From Actinoallomurus soli (lineage in GTDB: Bacteria; Actinomycetota; Actinomycetes; Streptosporangiales; Streptosporangiaceae): DNA of 64,000 bases. The stretch is from NCBI RefSeq assembly GCF_024055715.1, contig NZ_JAMXMV010000020.1, positions 62,001-126,000 of the forward strand. The letters are read 5' to 3'. The notes beneath the pieces were generated by a model. That model made no database searches, was not told the origin of the DNA, and saw only the letters and a list, made by a program, of their open reading frames with translations. Of the stretch, positions 41,422 to 50,932 are shown one piece after another. How positions within the stretch are numbered: the first letter of the stretch is position 1; the number at the start of each line of letters is the position of its first letter. Both the position numbers and the translations under genes were made by a program.

Positions 41422-44343
41422 ATGAAGAGACGGCAAAGGTGGCGACCGTTCCTGGTCGTCCTGTCGCTCCTGGCCGGCATGTTCGCCGCCGGCACAGGCG
41501 CGCACGCCGCCGATGTGCAGTGCAAGGTCGACTACTCGGTCAACGACTGGGGCTCGGGCTTCACCGCCAACATCACGCTGACCAACCTCGGCCCCGCCAT
41601 CAACGGCTGGACCCTGAAGTACTCCTACTCCGGCAACCAGAAGCTGAGCCAGGGCTGGAGCGGCAACTGGACGCAGTCGGGTCAGGACGTCACCGTCACG
41701 AACCTGAGCTGGAACGGCGCGATCGCCACGAACGCCTCCGTCAGCTTCGGCGGTAACTTCACCTACAGCGGCACGAACGCCAAGCCGACGTCCTTCTCCG
41801 TCAACGGGACGGCCTGCAACGGCGCGCACAAGGCGCCGACCGTGTCGCTGACCAGCCCGGCCGCCGGCGCGACGTACAGCGCGGGCGGGACGATCCCGCT
41901 GGCCGCGACCGCGAGCGCCAACGACGGCGCGACGATCAGCAAGGTCGAGTTCTACAACGACACGACGCTGCTCGGCACCGCCACCTCCTCGCCGTACTCC
42001 TTCAACTGGACGAACGTGCCGGCGGGGGACTACTCGCTGTACGCCAAGGCGTACGACAGCCAGGGCGCGACGGCCGAGTCCACGCCGGTCGGCGTGCACG
42101 TCGCCAGCGGCCCCGCCGTCGTCGCGAGCCCGACCGCGCTGACCGTGCAGCAGGGCAAGACCGGGACGTTCGGCGTGAAGCTGTCGAGCCAGCCGTCCGG
42201 CAACGTGACCGTCACGGTCGCGCGCGACAGCGGGAACAGCGGCCTGACGGTCTCCGCGGGCGGCACGCTGACCTTCACCCCGTCCAACTGGTCGACCGCG
42301 CAGAACGTCACGATCAGCGCGGACTCCTCCGGCACGGGCGCGGCGACCTTCACCGCCAAGGCGACCGGGTACGACACCGCGAGCGTCACCGTCACCGAGA
42401 TGAAGTCGAACGGCGCGTACGAGGACCGGTTCCTCACGCTGTACAACAAGATCACCGACCCGGCCAACGGCTACTTCAGCAAGGAGGGCATCCCGTACCA
42501 CTCGGTCGAGACGCTGATGGTCGAGGCGCCGGACCAGGGGCACGAGACCACCTCTGAGGCCTACAGCTACATGATCTGGCTGCAGGCGATGTACGGGAAG
42601 GTCACCGGCGACTGGAGCAAGTTCAACAACGCCTGGGCGATCATGGAGAAGTACATGATCCCGTCCCACGCGGACCAGCCGACCAACAGCTACTACAACG
42701 CCGGCAAGCCGGCGACGTACGCGGCCGAGCACGACCTGCCCGACCAGTACCCCTCGCAGATCGACTCGAGCGTCACGTCCGGCCAGGACCCGATCGCCGC
42801 TGAGCTGAAGTCCGCTTACGGCACCGACGACGTCTACGGCATGCACTGGCTGCAGGACGTCGACAACGTCTACGGCTACGGCGACACGCCCGGCGGTGGC
42901 TGTGAGGAGGGCCCGAACACCAACGCGCCGTCCTTCATCAACACCTACCAGCGCGGCCCGCAGGAGTCGGTGTGGGAGACGATCCCGCAGCCGACCTGCG
43001 ACAAGATGGCCTACGGCGGCAAGAACGGCTACCTGGACCTGTTCATCAAGGACTCCAGCTACGCCAAGCAGTGGAAGTACACCGACGCCCCGGACGCCGA
43101 CGCGCGCGCCATCCAGGCCGCGTACTGGGCCGACACCTGGGCCAAGCAGCAGGGCAAGGGCTCGGACGTCTCGGCGACGGTCGCCAAGGCCGGCAAGATG
43201 GGCGACTACCTGCGGTACTCCTTCTTCGACAAGTACTTCAAGAAGATCGGTAACTGCACCAGCCCGAGCTGCCCGGCCGGAACCGGCAAGGACAGCGAGC
43301 ACTACCTGCTGTCGTGGTACTACGCCTGGGGCGGCGCGACCGACACCAGCGCCGGCTGGGCCTGGCGGATCGGCGACAGCGCCTCGCACTCCGGCTACCA
43401 GAACCCGATGGCGGCCTACGCCCTCACCAACGACTCGGCCATGGCGCCGAAGTCCGCGACGGGCGTGGACGACTGGAAGAAGAGCCTGCAGCGGCAGCTG
43501 GAGTTCTACCGCTGGCTGCAGTCCTCCGAGGGCGCCATCGCCGGTGGGGCGACCAACAGCTGGGGCGGCGCGTACGGCACGCCGCCGTCCGGCGACTCCA
43601 CCTTCTACGGCATGGCCTACGACTGGGAGCCGGTCTACCACGACCCGCCGAGCAACCAGTGGTTCGGCTTCCAGGCGTGGTCGATGGAGCGGGTCGCCGA
43701 GTACTACTACGTCACCGGTGACGCCGCCGCCAAGACCGTGCTGGACAAGTGGGTGGCCTGGGCCACGGCGAACACCACGCTGAACCCCGATGGGACCTAC
43801 CAGATCCCCTCGACCCTGCACTGGAGCGGCCAGCCCGACACCTGGAACCCGTCCAGCCCCGGGTCCAACGCCGGCCTGCACGTCACGATCGCCGACTACA
43901 CCAACGATGTCGGCGTGACCGCGGCGTACGCCAAGACCCTGGCCTACTACGCGGCGAAGTCCGGGAGCACCACGGCCAAGGCGACCGCGCAGACGCTGCT
44001 GGACGACATGTGGACCAACGACCAGGACGGGATCGGCATCTCGGTGCCGGAGACCCGTACGGACTACAACCGGTTCACGCAGGCGTACAGCACGTCCAAC
44101 ACCAACCACGACGGCGTGTACGTGCCCTCCGGCTGGACCGGCACGATGCCGAACGGCGACAAGATCGACAGCAACGCGACGTTCCTGTCGATCCGCTCCT
44201 GGTACAAGCAGGACCCCTCCTGGTCGAAGGTCCAGTCGTACCTGAACGGCGGAGCGGCGCCGGTCTTCAACTACCACCGGTTCTGGGCGCAGGCGGACAT
44301 CGCGATGGCGATGGGCACCTACGGCCAGCTCTTCAACCAGTGA
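41422..44343 (+). CDS. secreted cellobiohydrolase, CBM2-Ig-like-GH48
   Basis: The 973-aa protein has a signal peptide ([20 protein letters not shown]). CBM2 (~32-132) follows, with surface Trp residues ([19 protein letters not shown]). Then come a bacterial Ig-like domain (~135-228, [16 protein letters not shown]), a second beta module (~229-325) and the GH48 catalytic domain (~330-973) with [12 protein letters not shown] and the catalytic-Glu segment [18 protein letters not shown]48 enzymes are processive exocellulases acting from the reducing end. Start ATG 41422 follows AGGAGGAA. It likely belongs to the CelR regulon through the upstream box. Confidence 0.96.
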   Translation: MKRRQRWRPFLVVLSLLAGMFAAGTGAHAADVQCKVDYSVNDWGSGFTANITLTNLGPAINGWTLKYSYSGNQKLSQGWSGNWTQSGQDVTVTNLSWNGAIATNASVSFGGNFTYSGTNAKPTSFSVNGTACNGAHKAPTVSLTSPAAGATYSAGGTIPLAATASANDGATISKVEFYNDTTLLGTATSSPYSFNWTNVPAGDYSLYAKAYDSQGATAESTPVGVHVASGPAVVASPTALTVQQGKTGTFGVKLSSQPSGNVTVTVARDSGNSGLTVSAGGTLTFTPSNWSTAQNVTISADSSGTGAATFTAKATGYDTASVTVTEMKSNGAYEDRFLTLYNKITDPANGYFSKEGIPYHSVETLMVEAPDQGHETTSEAYSYMIWLQAMYGKVTGDWSKFNNAWAIMEKYMIPSHADQPTNSYYNAGKPATYAAEHDLPDQYPSQIDSSVTSGQDPIAAELKSAYGTDDVYGMHWLQDVDNVYGYGDTPGGGCEEGPNTNAPSFINTYQRGPQESVWETIPQPTCDKMAYGGKNGYLDLFIKDSSYAKQWKYTDAPDADARAIQAAYWADTWAKQQGKGSDVSATVAKAGKMGDYLRYSFFDKYFKKIGNCTSPSCPAGTGKDSEHYLLSWYYAWGGATDTSAGWAWRIGDSASHSGYQNPMAAYALTNDSAMAPKSATGVDDWKKSLQRQLEFYRWLQSSEGAIAGGATNSWGGAYGTPPSGDSTFYGMAYDWEPVYHDPPSNQWFGFQAWSMERVAEYYYVTGDAAAKTVLDKWVAWATANTTLNPDGTYQIPSTLHWSGQPDTWNPSSPGSNAGLHVTIADYTNDVGVTAAYAKTLAYYAAKSGSTTAKATAQTLLDDMWTNDQDGIGISVPETRTDYNRFTQAYSTSNTNHDGVYVPSGWTGTMPNGDKIDSNATFLSIRSWYKQDPSWSKVQSYLNGGAAPVFNYHRFWAQADIAMAMGTYGQLFNQ

Positions 44344-44494
44344 TCGACCGCTCCGGGGGCGCCGGCCGGCGCCCCCGGAGCCTCCACCGTGCCCCTCCTG
44401 ATCCCCGACCCACCGACCCGACCCTCCGCCCCCGCCCAATGGAGCCGTTCCGACCCGTGGAGCGACTCCCGAACCGTCCGAGGAGGACACACCC

Positions 44495-46222
44495 TTGTTG
44501 AAACTCAACCCCCGCCGCGGCGTCGCGCTGCGGATGGACCGGGTGGGCGTGGCGATCGCCGCGCTCGTGCTCGGCCTCGTATCCGTGCTGTTCGGCATGG
44601 GACGGGCTCACGCGGCCGCCGGCTGCAAGGTGACCTATTCGGTGAACCAGTGGAGCAACGGCTTCACCGCGAACATCGGGATCACCAACCTCGGCGACTC
44701 GCTCAGCTCCTGGACCCTCGAGTGGGACTTCGCCGGTAACCAGCAGGTCACCCAGGGCTGGAGTGGGACGTTCTCCCAGTCCGGCAAGCACGTCACGGTG
44801 AAGAGCCTGTCCTACAACGGCAGCCTCGCCACCAACGCGTCGACGTCGCTCGGCTTCAACGCCTCCTACTCCGGGACGAACGACGCCCCGACGTCCTTCA
44901 AGGTGAACGGCACCACGTGCAACGGCACCCCCGGCGGGCCGACGGACACCCCGACGCCGACCCCCACCATCACCCCGACGCCGCCTCCGGGTGGCGGATC
45001 GCACGTCGACAACCCGTTCGCGGGCGGCAAGGGCTACGTCAACTCCGAGTGGTCGACCGAGGCCAAGAACGACGGCGGCAGCGCGATCGCCAACCAGCCG
45101 ACCGCCGTGTGGCTGGACCGCATCGCGGCGATCAACGGTGTGAACGGCGGGATGGGCCTGAAGGCCCACCTCGACGCCGCGGTGGCGCAGGGCGCGAGCT
45201 ACGCGCAGTTCGTCATCTACGACCTGCCCGGTCGTGACTGCGCGGCGCTGGCCTCCAACGGCGAGCTCGGCCCGACGGATCTCGGCCGCTACGAGACCGA
45301 GTACATCGACCCGATCGCCTCGATCATGAGCGACTCGAAGTACGCGAACCTCAAGATCATCACGTACATCGAGCCCGACTCGCTGCCGAACCTGGTCACC
45401 AACGTCAGCGGCAACACCGCGACCACCAACTGCCAGACGATGCAGCAGAACGGCAACTACGTGAAGGGCGTCCAGTACGCCCTGAACAAGCTGCACGCGA
45501 TCAGCAACGTCTACACCTACCTCGACGCCGGTCACCACGGCTGGCTCGGCTGGGACAGCAACTTCGGGCCCGCCGCGCAGCTGTTCGCCACGGTCGCCAA
45601 GGGCACCACGGCGGGCGTCAACAGCGTCGACGGTTTCGTCATCAACACCGCCAACTACTCGCCGACCACCGAGCCGTACCTGCCGGTCAACTCCCAGACT
45701 CGCGCGTCGACCTGGGTGGACTGGAACTACTACGTGGACGAGTCGAGCTTCGGCGCGGCCTTCCGCCAGCAGCTGATCTCCGACGGCTTCCCGTCGACCA
45801 TCGGCATGGTGATCGACACCTCCCGCAACGGCTGGGGCGGATCGGCCCGGCCGACCGGCCCGAGCTCGGCGAGCGACATCAACACCCAGGTCAACGCCGA
45901 GCGCGTCGACCGCCGGCCGCACGTCGGCGACTGGTGCAACCAGGCCGGTTCGGGTCTGGGCGCCCGGCCGACCGCCGCTCCGGCCGCCGGTTTCGACGCC
46001 TACGCGTGGGTCAAGCCGCCGGGTGAGTCCGACGGGTCGAGCACCAGCATCCCGAACGACGAGGGCAAGGGCTTCGACCAGATGTGCGACCCGAACTACG
46101 GCGGGAACGTGCGGAACGGCAACAGCCCGACCGGCGCCATGGCGAACGCCCCGCTGTCCGGTCACTGGTTCTCCGCGATGTTCCACCAGCTCCTGCAGAA
46201 CGCCTACCCGCCGGTGCAGTAG
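44495..46222 (+). CDS. secreted cellobiohydrolase, CBM2-GH6
   Basis: The 575-aa protein begins at a TTG (44495) seven bases after AGGAGGA. A signal peptide, CBM2 (~40-145; SVNQWSNGFTANIGITN), a Pro/Thr linker (TDTPTPTPTITPTPPPGGG) and the GH6 catalytic domain follow. Catalytic marks are LPGRDCAALASNGEL with the acid Asp, ITYIEPDSLPNLV, YLDAGHHGWLGW and CNQAGSGLGARP. GH6 exocellulases act from the non-reducing end, so it pairs with the GH48 enzyme for crystalline cellulose. A degenerate CelR-like sequence (GTGGAGCGACTCCC) stands at ~44455. Confidence 0.96.
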   Translation: MLKLNPRRGVALRMDRVGVAIAALVLGLVSVLFGMGRAHAAAGCKVTYSVNQWSNGFTANIGITNLGDSLSSWTLEWDFAGNQQVTQGWSGTFSQSGKHVTVKSLSYNGSLATNASTSLGFNASYSGTNDAPTSFKVNGTTCNGTPGGPTDTPTPTPTITPTPPPGGGSHVDNPFAGGKGYVNSEWSTEAKNDGGSAIANQPTAVWLDRIAAINGVNGGMGLKAHLDAAVAQGASYAQFVIYDLPGRDCAALASNGELGPTDLGRYETEYIDPIASIMSDSKYANLKIITYIEPDSLPNLVTNVSGNTATTNCQTMQQNGNYVKGVQYALNKLHAISNVYTYLDAGHHGWLGWDSNFGPAAQLFATVAKGTTAGVNSVDGFVINTANYSPTTEPYLPVNSQTRASTWVDWNYYVDESSFGAAFRQQLISDGFPSTIGMVIDTSRNGWGGSARPTGPSSASDINTQVNAERVDRRPHVGDWCNQAGSGLGARPTAAPAAGFDAYAWVKPPGESDGSSTSIPNDEGKGFDQMCDPNYGGNVRNGNSPTGAMANAPLSGHWFSAMFHQLLQNAYPPVQ

Positions 46223-46264
46223 GGCACCGGTCGCCATGACGCGGGCCTGACCCGCGCCACCGAC

Positions 46265-46303
46265 GCCGGGCGGAGGCGATGCCTCATGTCGCCTCCGCCC
46301 GGC
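46265..46303 (+). terminator. terminator after GH6
   Basis: A perfect 15-bp stem (GCCGGGCGGAGGCGA and complement) with a nine-base loop, 43 bases after the GH6 stop codon. Confidence 0.8.
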
Positions 46304-46361
46304 CCACCACTCGCTGATCCGATGTCCGCCCGGGAGAGAACCTCCGGGCGATCGATGGACT

Positions 46362-46410
46362 GGGCGCCGGGGTCGGACCCAACGGTGGGAGCGCCGTGAC
46401 CCCGGCGCCC
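46362..46410 (+). repeat. stem-loop element, copy 1
   Basis: Perfect 13-bp arms (GGGCGCCGGGGTC and complement) enclose a 23-base apical part containing AACGGTGGGAGCGCCG. The same apical sequence, with a different but equally paired stem, recurs at 46481-46530. Confidence 0.65.
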
Positions 46411-46480
46411 TTTCGTCGTCTCCGAAAAATGTCGATCCGGCGGCAACCTTCCACGGGCCCGGGGCGACTGGAGGGATAGA

Positions 46481-46530
46481 ACGCCGGGGCCGCCACCGAA
46501 CGGTGTGGGAGCGCCGGGCGGCCCCGGCGT
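46481..46530 (+). repeat. stem-loop element, copy 2
   Basis: Perfect 13-bp arms (ACGCCGGGGCCGC and complement) enclose 24 bases with a nested CACCG-AA-CGGTG hairpin and the shared AACGGTGTGGGAGCGCCG. A pyrimidine-rich stretch follows the stem. Confidence 0.65.
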
Positions 46531-46702
46531 CTCTCCTTCAAGCGGGCGGAAGCCCGCGCGCCGCCGGCCAGGCGCCGTACGCGTCCCCGTCTCGGGGCCC
46601 GGGGGCTAACTTACTATGTAAAGGCCGTGGCGCGAGGTTCACGGGCCTGCTGAGGGTCCCGCCCGTGCCGGTTCACTCCCGGTACTTCCCCCTGATCGGC
46701 AC

Positions 46703-46789
46703 TTGACGTCGACGGTTTCCGGCGTGTTTCATACTCCTCACTCCCGTAAACGTTTACGGGAGTCGCTTCAGTGGTCTGTAAACGTTTAC
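46703..46789 (+). promoter_or_regulatory. promoter and two palindromic LacI operators
   Basis: TTGACG (46703-46708) and TTTCAT (46727-46732) or CATACT (46730-46735) form a likely promoter. Operator 1 is a 24-bp perfect palindrome at 46740-46763 with core CCCGTAAACGTTTACGGG; operator 2 is GTAAACGTTTAC at 46778-46789. Their centres are 32 bases apart, about three helical turns, fitting cooperative binding by the LacI protein encoded directly downstream. Confidence 0.85.
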
Positions 46790-46850
46790 GACGAAGGTAA
46801 CGACTTCCGTGAGTGCTGCTGGCGCTCGTGGGCGAGGCCGGAGGGAAGCC

Positions 46851-47858
46851 GTGGCTCAGGGACCGACGATCACGACGATCGCCGCGCGTGCGGGGGTCTC
46901 GATCGCGTCGGTGTCGCGCGTACTGAACGGGCTGCCGACCCGCGAGGAGACCGTGCGCAAGGTGATGGCCGCGGCCGACGAGCTCGGCTACGTGCCGAAC
47001 GCCGTGGCCCGCTCGCTCAAGTCCAACCGCACCTACCAGGTCGCGTTCGCGATGGCGGACATCGGCAACCCGACGTACGTCGCGATGGTCCGGGAGATCC
47101 AGCCCGTGCTGAAGGCCGCCGGGTACCGCCTGGTCCTGCACTCGACCGACGGCGACGTCGACGACGAGCTGGACGTGCTCCGGCGGCTCGGGGAGCGGTA
47201 CGTCGACGGGCTCATCATCAGCCCGCTGCGCGGCGTCGCGCAGCGGCACCTCGACCTGCTGACCTCCGCGCCCGCGCCCGTCGTCGTGATCGGCTCGGTG
47301 CCCGAGGGCACGCCGGTCGACAACGTACGGGCCGACTCACGCGCCGGCGTGCGGCTGGCCCTGGAGCACCTGCACGGCCTTGGGCGGCGGAGGATCGGCC
47401 TCCTCAACGGCCCGCTCGACACGGTCCCGGGCGCGGCGCGCGCCACCGCCTACACCGACGCGCTCGCCTCGCTCGGCCTGCCGTACGACCCGAACCTGGT
47501 CGAGGTCGGTGACTTCTACCGCGCCGAGGGCGCCCTCGCGGCACGCCGGCTCCTCGAACGGGCCCGGCCGGACGCCCTCCTGTGCGCCAACGACCTGATC
47601 GCCCTCGGCGCGCTCGACGTCCTGAGGGAGGAACGGCTGCGGGTGCCGGAGGACGTCGCGCTCGTCGGCATGGACGACACCGAACTGGCGACCGCGGCCT
47701 GGCCGACGCTCACCAGCGTCGGGCTCGGGTCGGCCGAGCGCGGCCGGCGGGCCGCCGAACTGCTCCTCGACCGGTTGAACGACGGCGCCGCCGCGCCCCG
47801 GATCGTCACGGTCGAGCCCACGCTCGCCGTCCGCGCCTCGACGGAGGGGGCTCCGTGA
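46851..47858 (+). CDS. LacI-family regulator of the ARH/CoA-lyase operon
   Basis: The 335-aa protein has the HTH TITTIAARAGVSIASVSRVL at ~5-24 and a LacI-type sensor domain (VVVIGSVPEGTPVDNV; VALVGMDDTELATAAWP). The start is a GTG at 46851, set by GGAGGGA four bases upstream; an earlier GTG at 46809 lacks one. It is the first gene of the operon; its stop overlaps the permease start (GTGA), so it is made together with the genes it controls. Two palindromes upstream suggest tight autorepression released by an imported sugar-like ligand. Confidence 0.9.
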   Translation: MAQGPTITTIAARAGVSIASVSRVLNGLPTREETVRKVMAAADELGYVPNAVARSLKSNRTYQVAFAMADIGNPTYVAMVREIQPVLKAAGYRLVLHSTDGDVDDELDVLRRLGERYVDGLIISPLRGVAQRHLDLLTSAPAPVVVIGSVPEGTPVDNVRADSRAGVRLALEHLHGLGRRRIGLLNGPLDTVPGAARATAYTDALASLGLPYDPNLVEVGDFYRAEGALAARRLLERARPDALLCANDLIALGALDVLREERLRVPEDVALVGMDDTELATAAWPTLTSVGLGSAERGRRAAELLLDRLNDGAAAPRIVTVEPTLAVRASTEGAP

Positions 47859-48805
47859 GCCACGTGACCGCCGCACCGACCGCGGCCCGCCCGCCACGGG
47901 CCGGGCGCCCGGCCGACCCGAGCCCGAGGCCGCGCGCCCGAGGCGACCGCGGGACGCTGATCCTGCTGCTGCCGGCGCTCGTGCCGGTGCTGCTGTTCAG
48001 CGTCGGGCCGCTGCTGTACGGCATCTACCTGTCGTTCACGGACGCGCGCGGCGGCCGGAACGCCGTCATCTCCTTTGTCGGGCTGAAGAACTTCGGCGAC
48101 GTCCTCGCGGACACCGACTTCTGGTCGTCGTTCAAGATCGGCCTGATCTGGGCGGTCAGCGTCACCGTGCTGCAGTTCCTGGCCGCGCTCGGGCTGGCGC
48201 TGCTGCTGAACCAGAACCTCCGTCTCCGCACGCTCGCCCGGGTGCTGGCGATGGCGCCGTGGGCGATGCCGCCCATCGTGATCGGGCTGATGTGGCGGCT
48301 GGTCTACCACCCCAACGCCGGCGTCCTCAACGCCGTCCTGCAGGACGTGCACCTGCTCGACCACAACGTCGACTGGCTCAACGACTTCGGCACCGCACTC
48401 CCGGCGATCATCGTCGTCGGCGTCTGGACCGGGATGCCGCAGACCACCGTGGTGCTGCTCGCCGGGCTGCAGGGCGTGCCGAAGGAGCTGCACGAGGCGG
48501 CCGCCGTCGACGGCGCGAGCGTCTGGCGCCGCTTCTGGAACGTGACACTGCCGCAGCTGCGGCCGGTGATCGTCACGATCACCGCGCTGGACTTCGTGTG
48601 GAACATCAACCAGTTCGCGATGGTCTACGCGCTGACCCAGGGCGGTCCCGGCGGCCGTACCCGCCTGCCGATGCTCTTCGCCTACGAGGAGGCGTTCCGC
48701 TACGGGTTCTTCGGGTACGCGGCGGCGCTCGGCGTCGCGATCACCATCGTCGTCCTCGTGGTCCTCGGCTTCTACCTCTGGCGTCAGATGAAGGAGAGCC
48801 GGTGA
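47855..48805 (+). CDS. ABC transporter permease (CUT1, MalF-like)
   Basis: The 316-aa protein has a basic, Pro-rich N-terminus, then about six membrane helices. The EAA loop is PKELHEAAAVDGASVWRRF. The GTG start at 47855 overlaps the LacI stop; GGAGGGGG lies just upstream. Together with the next permease and the lipoprotein it forms an importer. The ATPase is not encoded here and may be a shared MsiK-type subunit. Confidence 0.92.
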   Translation: MSHVTAAPTAARPPRAGRPADPSPRPRARGDRGTLILLLPALVPVLLFSVGPLLYGIYLSFTDARGGRNAVISFVGLKNFGDVLADTDFWSSFKIGLIWAVSVTVLQFLAALGLALLLNQNLRLRTLARVLAMAPWAMPPIVIGLMWRLVYHPNAGVLNAVLQDVHLLDHNVDWLNDFGTALPAIIVVGVWTGMPQTTVVLLAGLQGVPKELHEAAAVDGASVWRRFWNVTLPQLRPVIVTITALDFVWNINQFAMVYALTQGGPGGRTRLPMLFAYEEAFRYGFFGYAAALGVAITIVVLVVLGFYLWRQMKESR

Positions 48806-49620
48806 AAACCACGCTGAAGTACGCCGGGCTGCTCGGCTACCTCGTCTTCCTGGTCTTTCCGCTGCTGTGGCTGCTGTCGACGGCGTTCAAGACGCCGCGC
48901 GAGATGGCGACCCTGCATCCGCGCTGGATCCCGCACCACCCGACGCTGCGCAACTTCAGCGACGCCTTCGCCGCGCAGGACCTGACCGGCAGCGCCCTCC
49001 GCAGCCTGATCGTCGCGGTCTCCGTGGCGGTGCTCACCGTCGCGATCGCGCTCCCGGCGGCGTACGCGCTGGCGCGGCGGCGATCGGTGCTGAACCGGAT
49101 CGCGATCGGCTGGGTGCTGGTCAGCCAGGTCTTTCCGGTCGTGCTGATCATCATCCCGCTCTTCATCATCCTGCGCCGGCTCGACCTGGTGAACACGCTG
49201 CCGGGGCTGGTCCTCGTGCACGTCACCTTCGTCCTGCCGTTCGCACTGTGGATGCTGCAGGGGTACGTCCGCGGCGTGCCCCGCGAACTGGAGGAGGCCG
49301 CCGCCGTCGACGGCGCCGGGCGGATCAGGACCCTGGTCAACGTCGTCGCGCCGCTGCTCGCCCCCGGGGTCGTCGCCGCCCTGCTGTTCTCCTTCATCTC
49401 CTCCTGGAACGAGTTCTTCTTCGCCCTGGTGATCCTCAAGGACCCGGACAAGGCGACCCTGCCGCTGACGCTGGTGAAGTTCACCGGCGCGGAGCAGGCC
49501 GCCCGGCTCGGCCCGCTGGCCGCCGCGTCCCTGCTGGCCACCGTCCCCAGTCTCGTCTTCTTCGCCATCATCCAACGCCGGCTCCGCTCGGGCCTCACCG
49601 CCGGCGCCGTCAAGGGTTAG
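48802..49620 (+). CDS. ABC transporter permease (CUT1, MalG-like)
   Basis: The 272-aa protein has six predicted helices and the EAA loop PRELEEAAAVDGAGRIRTLV. The GTG start at 48802 overlaps the previous stop (GTGA), with GGAGAG just upstream. It is the second permease of the importer; transport specificity cannot be read from the sequence. Confidence 0.92.
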   Translation: MKTTLKYAGLLGYLVFLVFPLLWLLSTAFKTPREMATLHPRWIPHHPTLRNFSDAFAAQDLTGSALRSLIVAVSVAVLTVAIALPAAYALARRRSVLNRIAIGWVLVSQVFPVVLIIIPLFIILRRLDLVNTLPGLVLVHVTFVLPFALWMLQGYVRGVPRELEEAAAVDGAGRIRTLVNVVAPLLAPGVVAALLFSFISSWNEFFFALVILKDPDKATLPLTLVKFTGAEQAARLGPLAAASLLATVPSLVFFAIIQRRLRSGLTAGAVKG

Positions 49621-49633
49621 TAGGAGGTACCCC

Positions 49634-50932
49634 ATGCGTCGCGGTCTTCGCTCCGCGCTCGCGGTCGCCGCCGCCACCGTGCTCGGCCTGACCGCCGGGT
49701 GTTCCGGGGGCGGCAACGACTCCGGCAAGCCGGTCACACTGAAATTCCTGAGCCTGGCCTGGCAGAAGGACTCCCTGGCCGCCAACAAGCGGCTCGTCAC
49801 GGAGTGGAACAAGGCCAATCCGAAGATCCAGGTCCAGTACGTCCAGGGCAGCTGGGACAACGTCAACGACCAGCTGGTGACCTCCTTCGAGGGCGGCGAC
49901 CCGCCGGACGTCATCCACGACGACTCCTCCGCCCTCGCGGGCTTCGCCGGGCAGGGCTACCTCGCCGACCTGACCAAGCTGATTCCGACCGGGCTCAAGA
50001 ACGACATCCCGGACGCCGCCTGGGGCACCGCGACGTTCGACGGGCAGGGCGGGCAGGGGATCTACGGGGTGCCGTTCCTGCAGGAGTCGCAGGTCATCCT
50101 CGCCAACAAGAAGATGCTGGACGCCGCAAAGGTGCGCATTCCCACGTCCGGCGACCCCTGGACCTGGGACGAGTTCCAGCAGATCAGCAAGAAGCTCACC
50201 GTCGGCAAGCGGTACGGCATCGCGTGGCCGCTCAAGTCGCCGGTGAACAAGGTGCTCAACCTCTCGCTGAACTTCGGCGGCACCTTCTTCCAGACCTCCG
50301 GCGGCAAGACGACGGTCAAGGTCGGCCCGCAGGAGAAGGAGGTCCTGCAGCGGATCCACGACCAGCTCTACAAGGACAAGACCGCCGACCCCTCGACGCT
50401 CGGCATGGGCACCACCGACCCGCTGCCCGGGTTCTACGCCGGCAGGTACGCGATGGTGCCCGCCGGGATCTACCTGCGGCAACAGGTCGTCGAGCAGGCG
50501 CCGAGCGGCTTCCAGTGGGTGACGATCCCGCCGCTGAAGGGCCAGACGACCCAGCAGGGCGCGATCTCACAGACGCTCTCGGTCGCGGCCGACAGCAAGC
50601 ACCCGAAGGAGGCGATGCAGTTCATCTCCTGGTTCCTGAACGGGCAGCACCAGGTGGACCTCGCCAAGGGCGACTGGCTGATCCCGACGAGCAAGACGGC
50701 GGCCCAGGACCCGACGCTGACCACGGACAAGTACGGCTGGAACGTCGCGACCGCCTCGGCCAAGAGCCTGATCCTGGCGCCGTACCTCAAGGTCAACGGC
50801 TTCGACGAGTTCAAGAGCAAGGTGGCGACGCCGGTCCTGCAGTCCTACTTCGCCAACAAGATCACGATTGACCAGCTGGCGCAGAAGCTGACCCAGGACG
50901 GCGACAAGGTCCTGGAGCGCTACAACAAGTGA
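49634..50932 (+). CDS. solute-binding lipoprotein of the ARH-operon importer
   Basis: The 432-aa protein has a lipoprotein signal ending LGLTAGC with Cys23. The mature part is a family 1 extracellular binding protein (VTLKFLSLAWQKDSLAANKR; TSFEGGDPPDVIHDDSS; YGVPFLQESQVILANKKML). It captures the ligand outside the membrane for the two permeases encoded upstream. TAGGAGGT precedes the ATG. Its stop overlaps the start of the first ADP-ribosylglycohydrolase-like gene (GTGA), tying uptake to hydrolysis. Confidence 0.92.
   Translation: MRRGLRSALAVAAATVLGLTAGCSGGGNDSGKPVTLKFLSLAWQKDSLAANKRLVTEWNKANPKIQVQYVQGSWDNVNDQLVTSFEGGDPPDVIHDDSSALAGFAGQGYLADLTKLIPTGLKNDIPDAAWGTATFDGQGGQGIYGVPFLQESQVILANKKMLDAAKVRIPTSGDPWTWDEFQQISKKLTVGKRYGIAWPLKSPVNKVLNLSLNFGGTFFQTSGGKTTVKVGPQEKEVLQRIHDQLYKDKTADPSTLGMGTTDPLPGFYAGRYAMVPAGIYLRQQVVEQAPSGFQWVTIPPLKGQTTQQGAISQTLSVAADSKHPKEAMQFISWFLNGQHQVDLAKGDWLIPTSKTAAQDPTLTTDKYGWNVATASAKSLILAPYLKVNGFDEFKSKVATPVLQSYFANKITIDQLAQKLTQDGDKVLERYNK

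Larger units (their letters stand above)
46223..46850. other. non-coding region rich in stem-loops
   Basis: 628 bases without a gene. It contains the GH6 terminator, two related long stem-loops (46362-46410, 46481-46530), shorter hairpins (CGCCCGG with CCGGGCG near 46327; GCGGGC-GGAA-GCCCGC near 46540) and the promoter and operators of the next LacI gene. Confidence 0.6.

Noticed and set aside
44440-44470. CelR box upstream of GH6
   Set aside because: GTGGAGCGACTCCC keeps the half-sites but carries an inserted base and mismatches, so it is not a convincing operator.
41344-44598. 1084-codon minus frame opposite GH48
   Set aside because: Antisense shadow; the plus strand encodes CBM2 and GH48 with all marks.
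46362-46530. Riboswitch of a known class in the two related stem-loops
   Set aside because: Conserved blocks of TPP, cobalamin, ydaO or glycine riboswitches are absent; only the paired stems and the apex are seen.
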